Shown: one piece after another, positions 1 to 9,300 of the stretch
How the letters are laid out: the number at the start of each line of letters is the position of its first letter
Numbering within the stretch: position 1 is the first letter of the stretch
From: Thermoplasmata archaeon
Lineage (GTDB): Archaea > Thermoplasmatota > DAOVMN01
NCBI GenBank assembly: GCA_030630685.1
Contig: DAOVMN010000056.1
Span: 1 to 9,628 of the forward strand
Length of the DNA stretch: 9,628 bases
Direction: 5' to 3'
Position numbers and translations under genes: made by a program
Notes under the pieces: model-generated
Seen by the model: only the letters and a program-made list of their open reading frames with translations
What the model was told of the DNA's origin: nothing
Databases searched by the model: none

Positions 1-210
1 CTGGCAGAAGGGAAAAAGAAGTTCCCCATGAACGTGGCAGTGGCGGACTTCTTCCATGTGCCTGAAATAAAGGAAGTGGAATTGGGTGTGCCGAGTAAAA
101 TTCATAATATCCAGTCGGTGCAAATCCAACCTGAGGAAAGGCATGAAGTGCGGAACACTGATTGCCGTTTGAATCTGGAGGGTTCGATAGGGCAGCACAC
201 TCACCAATAA
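1..210 (+). CDS. Possible 3' end of an upstream gene, unrecognised (partial)
   Basis: Reading frame 1 is open from the first base of the window to a TAA at 208-210, giving 69 residues that start before the edge. The first ATG inside it is at 28, with no clear Shine-Dalgarno before it, so it is more likely the tail of a longer gene than a separate small gene. The translation is hydrophilic and mixed in charge, with a segment VPEIKEVELGVPSKI and no membrane helix, signal or motif I recognise. The other two plus frames close by about base 66. A 69-codon open stretch occurs by chance in a few percent of random frames, so coding status is uncertain. It would lie about 150 bases upstream of the giant gene on the same strand, which is enough room for an independent promoter. 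Confidence 0.3.
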   Translation: MAEGKKKFPMNVAVADFFHVPEIKEVELGVPSKIHNIQSVQIQPEERHEVRNTDCRLNLEGSIGQHTHQ

Positions 211-303
211 TGGGTCTGGGGTCCATTCCTCTCCAACTGGAGCCACAACCGAGAGGGTGGTATTGAAGGCCAGATTTGTGGCCCGGTAAAAAATTCCAAT
301 AAA

Positions 304-312
304 CTATATATA
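304..312 (+). promoter_or_regulatory. Archaeal TATA-box-like promoter of the giant gene
   Basis: The stretch ctatatata lies in an AT-rich patch about 52-60 bases before the start codon. In archaea transcription usually begins about 25 bases downstream of the TATA box, which here would be near 330-338. That gives a leader of roughly 25-35 nucleotides containing the Shine-Dalgarno, a plausible arrangement. No clear purine-rich BRE is evident just upstream. The call rests on motif shape and position only. A bacterial -10 reading is possible but no good -35 partner is seen. Confidence 0.45.
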
Positions 313-349
313 CCTCCTATGTATAGAGGTTTTATTCTCAAGCCATAGC

Positions 350-355
350 AGGAGG
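350..355 (+). promoter_or_regulatory. Strong Shine-Dalgarno sequence fixing the start at 364
   Basis: A perfect AGGAGG is followed by an 8-base A-rich spacer and the ATG at 364. An in-frame TAG at 346-348 lies just upstream, and no other start codon exists between it and 364, so the start is well determined. Confidence 0.85.
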
Positions 356-363
356 CGAAAAAA

Positions 364-3300
364 ATGATACGATCGTTGCATAAAGAACCTAAAAGACTTC
401 GCAAGCCAGTGACAACACTAATCATAGTCATGCTTGTGGCGGTAGTATTCTCCCAGATCATTCAAAACGACCAAGTGAAACTGGGATCCAGTGATGACTC
501 GGATAGGGACGGATTACCTGATGTGTATGAGGTAGGGATGCAGAATGATACATGGACAACGGCATCGGGTGATTTTTCCGGCAGTAGAAGCCAAGACACA
601 ATAATCCCTTCTCTCGACAACAACCCAAATTACCTTTGGGGGAAAACAATTCTCAATGGAAACATCCAGACAATCCCAATTTTCTACGACAACGGTATAT
701 TCATTGGATGCTACAACGATGAGGAACGGGTAAGCACGATTTACTTCCTTACCGAAAACATTGGATATATCCTGTGGAGCAAATTATTCAAAAACTCCAA
801 AGTGCTCGATGTTATGGTAGATTCTACCACCAACAGTCTTGTTGTTTTCTATGTTGACTTTGAGAATAATCTCAACGAAACAAAATTCCTAGCGATCCCA
901 ATATCCAATCCAAACAATGACGATCAGATGATATACTGGCCGTCAGCCCGTGGAGAGAACAACACCCGCATTTCAATAGATCTCGAGGGGGATTCAAATA
1001 TTTATACAACGCTTTCCTATGCCAGTCATCCAATAGTATATGAGGGGAAGGTGTATCTTTATGCTACGATGGATAATATGCCTAATTTTTTCAGTATTGA
1101 TCTTCAGAATGTCCATTATGTTCTGGATACCGAATACAAAACCAGGACAATTTCGAATATCTCTTACTCCGTACCACTTTCTGCCTTCGGTGTATATGAT
1201 GCAAAAATCTGGAAGGTAATCTGTAGTGGAACGGGAGATGTTTTCCTCGGTCTGAATAATGAAGAAACAGGGAATGCTTTTGGAGCAATCTTTAGGATAT
1301 CGAGCAATGGCATGGTTTTGGAAACGGATATGCCTCAACCATCAAAAACATTCAGTGATATTGTGTATTTCGTTGGAAACTTTCCAGACCAAGACAGAGT
1401 CGTTGTCCTCTTTGAGGATAGTATCAGAGTGTATTCCAATCAGCTTGTTGAATTATCGAGTCGCAATATTCAGCTGGATATTGGTCAGAACTGTGAGATT
1501 GCCACGGGAATTCCAACTATGTCCCTTCTACCAAAGACCAGTAGTCCTTACTTTATCGAATTTGCGGTACTCTCTACTTATGTATATGGACCAGGGGCAC
1601 AAACGCCCCCTGGAGAATTTACGTACAAAGAAGTTCATTGGTACACAATCAATTTGCAAGATTCTATTTCACATAATTATACAACCGACATCGATTCAGA
1701 TGTAGCATGGGACATTCCCCTCTTATCTGTAAACAATTTTGTGGGTGTGAACAGTGGATTATACACTGTCACAAAAAACGAGTATGGAACTGAATATGTG
1801 GTTCTTCTTAATCAAACAGAATCCGATCCAAAATACACATTAGTAAAGGACGCCTTTGGATTTATTCTCGCTAACAGTAAAATGATTATCAATACATTTG
1901 TGTACAACAGTACAACGTCTCAATACCATCCAACCCTGAAATGTTACGGTGGATGGTCCACCGATAGCGATAGCTCGGACAGCGATAATGATGGTATCCC
2001 AGATGGTACTATCGATCTTAATGGTAATGGAGAATTTGAGACGAATGAAATGGGAGAGATTGTCAACAATTCCCTATCAGAACCAGCGGGGTATGGTACA
2101 GATCCTGGAAGGAAGGACACGGATGCGGATGGTCTATGCGATAAATTGGAGATGATAGATGGCTGGTGCATCACTGGAACCCAGATTAGGGTCTACTCAG
2201 ACCCCTTGGATCCAGATAGTGATGATGATAAGCTATCCGATTATTTTGAATGGTATTTCGGTCTGGATCCTAAGTTTTATTCAACCGACACGGACGAACT
2301 CTCCGATTATGGAGAGATATTTTCCTACTGGACAGTGAGGAAAAATTCAAGCATTTCATTGAATGTATCCGAACCAGGTAAAGTTCTTCAGGAACATTAT
2401 GAATTCAATGCAAATGGGGATATTGAATATGGGGGATCATACTGGATAAAATACACAGGCGTTTTTATGATATTTGGAAGCCCCAATGATTACACTACAA
2501 GAGATATAGAAAAAAGCATAAGGAAAAGTATAGCTCTCGTAAACAACAGCCACCAGGTGGATGACACTAATGATTCGACTGTTTATGCGGGTGTAAAGAT
2601 AGACAGTATTGAAGAGATAGGTTCCTCAACAAACCTGTATTCCGGAAGCTATTATTATTCATATCATTTCGACATACCTAGCAACCCCAATATGGCGATG
2701 AATATTACAATTTCCAGCATATCAAATAATGACTTTTCAGATGCAGGGGAATTTTTAACTATAGAAAAGAGCCGACTGGAACGAAGAGGATTAATATCTA
2801 CATTTTTCAAACTGGATGAAAGCTCCCAGTTCGATTACAGTGGATGTGATATTGATGGTGACAACTCCTCGGACGGCCCCTTAGATGATGACACCGATGG
2901 CGAAGGGTTGAGTGATTTATATGAGGTTGACCTTGGATCTAACCCTATGGACAGCACCGGGGATTTTGACGGTGACGGAATTTTAGACAAAGATGAGGCA
3001 AATAATGTGTATGGTACGAATAATGTGAACTTTGCACTAGGTAAGACTGCCGGGACAAGTTTTATTATAGACGACCAGAAGCGGATAGTTGGTATTAATG
3101 AGGCGTCTTACTATTACAAAAGGACTGGCCAGGAATACAATCACGGTCCTTGTGCGGTGTTGGATGGCAACATATCCACCTACTGGTATTCGAAAACACC
3201 CCCTATACAAGGAAACTACGCAATGATTATTGTAGATATTCACCATTATGCATACATTACAAAAGTACACATCACTGGAGAATCTCTCTTTGGATATCAG

Positions 3301-6300
3301 AATCCAAATGGATTTGAGTTAACATATTATTCGGGCCATTACTGGAAAAGCCAATATTCGAGAGATATTTCCCAGGTTGCCAATTATAGCATATCAGAAA
3401 AAGGGGGATATTACGATGTCACAATCACTTTTGATAAGATTTGGACCCGATACCTGGAGATCAATATCACATCCTCCATGACATCGGGTGGAAATGTACT
3501 GATACGGGAGCTGGAGGTCTATGGACCTGCGATTACGAACCCAGGAGATACAGATACCGATGGTGATGGATTATCAGATTATGAGGAAGCACATTATGGG
3601 GGTGGGGGAAATAATAGTTTGAATCCCGTGATTATCGACACCGACAGGGATGGGCTCCCCGATGGATGGATTGACGGGTGGGATTATAATCCTATCAGCG
3701 GCTGGTTCTTTAATTATTCAAAAGTAGATAATATCAAAGAGCCCTGGGAAGGAGAAGACATCAACCTTAATGGAAATAAAGATAATTTTACCTATGACCA
3801 ACAGGTAGTTAATGAGACTGATCCGAACAACCCCGATTCTGACAATGACGGCATGCCGGATGGATGGGAACGTTACTATCTGTTCAATCCTCTTTCTTCC
3901 TCAGATGCATCGCTGGATAATGATGACGATAATCTGAGCAATCTCCAGGAATACATCATAGGTAGCAATCCGATGGATGACGATTCTGATAATGATGGGC
4001 TCAAAGACGGATACGAATTCCATGATGTGAAATTTAGAACAAATCGGAATTCAGGAATACTCTCCAGTGACAAATATGTTTCAATAAGTGATTCTTATTG
4101 GGTCATGTATGACCCAACTACAATTGAAAACGGAGGAGAGGAGTTCTATATCTTTAACGAAAAATTCAAAGATATTAGAATCGGTGAAGTTGAGGCAGTA
4201 ACTGATGAATTCACCATGGGACTTTGGAAGTTTGATGATCAAAACAATACAACGGCTTTTGACTCCACCCATATTGGAAATAATCTTGCTCTGGAAGGGG
4301 CACAAAAAACACATGGAAAATTCTCGGGAGGGATCGAATTTGATGGAGCAGATGACTATGCCTGGTGCCCACACGATGAGTCCCTTATCCCACAGGAAAC
4401 CCTGACAATTTCCTTATGGGTCAAAGCGAACTCTATAACCGGTGGCACCAGAACAATTGTGTTCAAAGAGGGGTCTTATTATCTTGAGATCAGCGGGGGA
4501 AATCTGCACGGTGGTATTCATGTTGGCGAGCAGGAGAAATATGCTGATGGGTCAATAAATGTGGGGATCTGGCACCATGTCTCCCTGGTTTATGACGGCT
4601 CACATTTAAAGATGTTTGTGGATGGAATAAAAGAACACCAGGTCAGTGCGTCAGGACTAATTAGTGCTGGGTCTATGTCAAATTTCTTTGTGGGTGGCTC
4701 CTCCCGAGGTTATTTCGATGGAGTGATAGATGATCTGATGATCTCCAATATTCCTCGACCGGATACTGAATATGAAGTTTGGACAGATGGCCTCTGGCAT
4801 TTTGAGCACAATAATAGAGAAATGCGCGATTCTTCGGGAAATGGCTATGTCGCTCATCCCGGAACTGAAATAGCCCGGGAGCCCAGCGACCCCTCATTGA
4901 CATTAGATGGATATCAGGGCAATGCCATTATGTTTGACGGAATCGATGATATAGTAACTGTCGAACCTTCCAATGGTCTCGATTTTCACAAGACCATGAC
5001 GGCTGAGGCCTGGATAAAGGCGGAAAATGCATCCATCGGCACAATTATGCCGATATTTTTCAAGGAGAATGTATTTTATCTTTATCTGACTGCAGGGAAT
5101 AATTCAAAGTTCTCGATTACTGGTGTGGCATGGCATAATAACGACGCCTATCATATAACCTCAGATTGTATTATCAATCCTGATAAGTGGTATTATGTAT
5201 CCCTAGTGGTTGACAAAAACAATGTAATAAGGGTTTATGTGAACAGTGTAGAGGTAGGAATGGCATCACTCACTTCGAATCTCAATATGGAGAACGATAA
5301 AATCCGCATAGGGGGTAACTGCTCGAATCACCACTTCCACGGCATCATTGATGAAATCAGACTATCAAGAACCCCGTATCCCCTGTTCTTTGGGAATTTA
5401 AAACTACCGAATGTTAAGGTGATTGGGAAACTTGAGGATAGTAGCTCAATTGTGAAAGCGGATTTTGAAGATGATGATTACGATCGTATTTATATTTGGG
5501 AAGCCGGAGGAGATATGTACGACCGCAATGAGAACAACATCCTTGAGGGGATTATCTACGAATTCCTCAGAGACGATAATAATTCTAATATACCTGAAAA
5601 CGCCAAATCCGATACACCTGTCCTGTCCTATCGTCTTCAGGAACTCTATATTGGGGACCCCCTGGGTACGGATACGGACTCTGACGGCATCCCTGATGGA
5701 AAGGAGCTGTCCCCCTACCAGGATTCTGATCAGGATGGATTCATCAATCTGGATGACAGGGATTCAGACAATGATGGTATGAGTGATTATGAAGAAGATC
5801 TTAACCACAACGGTCTGTTTGAGACCTCACCGGGTGCCTCTGTCAGGGAACCGGATCCACTGGACCCGGACTCAGATGATGACGGTTTATTGGATGGTGA
5901 GGAATACAATCTTCTCATGTATTACTCCCCGGACAGGAATGAGGATGAGGACTTTGACTCGGACAACGATGGTGTCACAGATTTCTATGATACAGATTCT
6001 GACAATGATGGAGTGGCTGATATCAATGAGGTTGGAGAGGATGGTGTTTACGATGCTGGAGTAGATACCTGTCCGGTCAATCCAGACACAGATGGTGATG
6101 GGCTTCTTGATGGTGAGAATATCACCGTTGTATCTGCCTATGAGGATTGGCAGGATCTCTGGGATAAATGGAATATTCACTACATAAACGATGCTTCGGC
6201 AAGAATATTTTTAGGTGAAGAATTCCAAGGCACAGACCCATTGCAATCTGACACAGATAGGGATTCATTGTCCGACGGGGAAGAATGCAGCGGCCGTGCC

Positions 6301-9300
6301 TGGTGGTTTGACGGGAAAAAAGGCTCAGGAACAGTGAAACATAGAGTACTGAACGTTGAACCTGCGAATTATACATATTACATCAAAGCAAGAACCACCG
6401 GAGAAAATCCTTTTCTCACACTCGAAGTAAAATGGAACTCAAACGGAACAATTATTGTACAGGAAAACAAAACATCCGGTTTGATCGAGGACGATTTCTA
6501 TCACTGGTACAGATTGGATTTCCAGATGCCAGATGCAGTCCCACATACAATCTCACTTTGCACATACACCTCCAATGTTATTATTAGGCGTGGGCTGCTC
6601 GTGAGAGATGGGAATGTTTCGGATGGTACATTAAAATATGGTGGCAGTGCCGTGGAAAAGGCTGCCCTTTTCAATTCAAATGACGACCAGAAGGAGGTAG
6701 TAAAACTTGCACTAACAGTTGTCAGGAACTTGATTAATTACAGGGTTGAAACCGCCAGGATTAAGATAGAGTTGAGTGATCCATTTATGAAAGAGTGCTA
6801 CCTGCTGGCAGGGGATGAAGACTGTGTGATCTGGAGGAGTGATGGTCAGGAACCTGGATCAACATTCATCCTGGATATGGCCTGGGCAGTTAACCGTTAT
6901 TTTGCCTACAAGGATATGACAACAGTCGAGATTCCTTTAAGATTCTATGCTGAGGGCACCATCAACTCTTCAGGGGCCTTGAATGTTTCGATTGATGAAG
7001 TTAGCCTTGTACCGCTGCTTTCAGATCCGCTCTGTTCTGATACGGATGAGGATAACATCACGGATTACCGGGAAAGAACTGCTTTTCTGACATCTTGCAT
7101 GAATGAAGATACTGATTTGGATGGTATCAGAGACGGCGTGGAATTAAATGACCTGCATGGAAACAGACGGAAGACCACCTTCACCGGTATGCTTTATGAT
7201 TCTCAAGGGACCCAACTGGATGGTTCCGATGTGATAACCGAAGGGGAAGTTTACTACCTTCACATTCCTCGAGACGATGGCCTGGTGGGGTATATCAACT
7301 GGACAAACATTACAACTGACGACGGTGGATATTCATTCTTGAAAGAATACATCTATGATTCTAATTATAATCTTAATGATGATGCCATAGGAACCGGGGA
7401 CTTTAATGGTGACGGCTGGACGGATGTTGTCGGTTATGATACCTCTGGATTGGTAATATCCTATGGCGGTAACGGTGAATTCGTTGATCAGGACTATGAA
7501 TTAATAAATGATGTTCCCCAGGATATCGATGTCAAGGATATAGATGGGGACGGCTACGAGGATATCCTCACAGTGACCTGGGATGATGTGTATGTTTCCA
7601 TGAACGATGATGGTGATGGATTTACCACATGGCTATATTATGAATTGACAGGATCGAAGAGAGGTGCGCTGGGTGAACTCACAGGTGATGGTTATCAGGA
7701 TTTGATTTACTCTAACAATTATCGCGAGGAGATCGTTGTTATGCACTATGACAAAGAATACGGTTGTTTCCAGGACGCCTCTCAATTTGATCTCAACTAC
7801 CCAATTGACATTGCAACAGCAGATTTCGATCATGATGGTCTTGATGATCTGGCGGTTTTTAACTATCAGAACAACAGTTATGGGATCAGTATCCTTCTCA
7901 ATGATGGTGACGGGTCCTTTGCCCAGGTTTATGGGTACGGGAGGACATTCTACCCCATGCCAGTGAACAACGGGGACCGGATACTCACCGCGGATATGAA
8001 CAACGACGGATATACGGATATCATATCCATCCATTACCTTGACAACAAGACCATCATCCTCTGGAATGGGGGTGATGGAACTTTTAATGTCAGCAATGCC
8101 ACAACAATCGAGATAACTGGACCGCGATTTACTGCTGTGGGAGACCTGGATGCAGATGGCTGGAAGGAACTCATAATTTCGAATATGACAGAGATTGTTA
8201 TTCCCAGAGAGCCGCCCGACCCGCCAGAGGTTTACATAAAACAGTATGTTAATGTCTTCAAGAACAACAGAAACAAGACATTCAGTGAGTGGGTTGAATT
8301 CGAGGGCCTGGAGGGTAATGAAGCTGGAGCAGTGGCAGCTGCGGATTTTGACATGGATGGCTCTATGGATATCTTATATATACGAAACAACACAATAGTC
8401 GTAGAGGAGCGAGGAACCATCAGACAGGTTTCCAGTGCTTACATGAACCTCACTGTCCCGTATTATTATGCTACCGTAACAATAAACATCGGCGATGATC
8501 TTTATTCAGAGTTCACCACCAATGTGACATCCAGCGGTGAGTACAGTCCCGGAAACTTCACGCCTGACCTTTCAAGGTATATCAATTCTTATCTCTACAC
8601 TCACAGCTATCGGCTCGATAGATTCACTGATGGTTTAGAGACAGATGACTATATCAGCATCCCGATAACCTTTTCCATCACAGGCAATGGTCCGCTCCAT
8701 GTGGAGGAAACAAAACTTGACCTTATTCCACTCACCACAAGTCCTGTAAATCCAGACACAGATAATGACAAGGTGACGGATGGTAAGGAGATGTTTGCCC
8801 AGACTGTCAACACTCCGACCGGCGGAGCCTATGCTGTTTTCACCAATCCTTTAGACTGCGATACCGACCTAGACAGTATACCGGACGGTGGGGAGGATGC
8901 CAACAGGAACGGCCTTGTGGACTGGGAAGATTACAACAACAACTTCACCCTCGATGACGGAAAGCGCTTCTCTTGGTCCGGAGAGATGCTCAACGAGACG
9001 GCAGTGGGAACCGACCTGAACAGCAACAGCCGCAGCAACGAGATTCTCACGGAACTTACCGAGACCGACCCGCTTGACATGGATTCTGATGAAGACGGTC
9101 TCACCGAGTGGGAAGAGGTGTACGGCTTCGGCACCGACCCCCTTGATACGGACAGCGACCACGACATGATATTCGACGGCACCGAGGTTGGACGGTTCGT
9201 GAACACACTGGCGGAGGTCTACAACATCCCGCAGTTCACGGTGTACGACGGAGGAGCCATGGCGCACAATGCAGCAGCGACCAACGGGGACCAGTACATC

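Larger units (their letters stand above)
211..363. other. Intergenic region between the left-edge frame and the giant gene
   Basis: No convincing gene is seen here. The left part holds a 7-base inverted repeat (gccacaa at 242-248 and ttgtggc at 276-282) enclosing a smaller ggcc/ggcc palindrome (268-271 and 280-283). An A-run follows at 288-293. These could form a weak hairpin, but no T-tract follows on the plus strand, so I do not call a terminator for the upstream frame. The right part carries the TATA-like box and the Shine-Dalgarno listed separately. Confidence 0.6.

Noticed and set aside
174..204. gggttcgata resembles a tRNA T-loop
   Set aside because: The flanking bases do not pair into a T-stem and no acceptor, D or anticodon arms can be built around it.
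312..355. cctcct at 313-318 is a perfect complement of the Shine-Dalgarno at 350-355, suggesting a hairpin that hides the ribosome binding site
   Set aside because: If transcription starts about 25 bases after the TATA-like box, cctcct lies upstream of the transcript, and the match is only six bases. It would matter only for read-through RNA from further upstream.
201..461. Minus-strand open frame across the promoter and start of the giant gene
   Set aside because: It overlaps the promoter, Shine-Dalgarno and signal-segment codons of the giant gene. No start signal or recognisable product is seen.
1259..1705. Plus-strand open frame of 148 codons in another frame
   Set aside because: It overlaps the giant gene completely, has no Shine-Dalgarno and its translation shows no domain pattern, whereas the main frame is continuous with beta-strand character.
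4081..4374. Minus-strand open frame of 97 codons opposite the linker and first LamG domain
   Set aside because: The plus-strand frame has clear domain landmarks here, and the minus-strand product has none.
4210..5370. Possible GH16-type glycosidase in the concanavalin-A-like pair
   Set aside because: The characteristic catalytic ExDxxE motif was not seen in either domain; the landmarks fit LamG-type binding domains.
7633..8034. Minus-strand open frame of 133 codons
   Set aside because: It is the complement of the FG-GAP repeats; the apparent hydrophobic strands come from reverse reading of Asp/Asn-rich codons.
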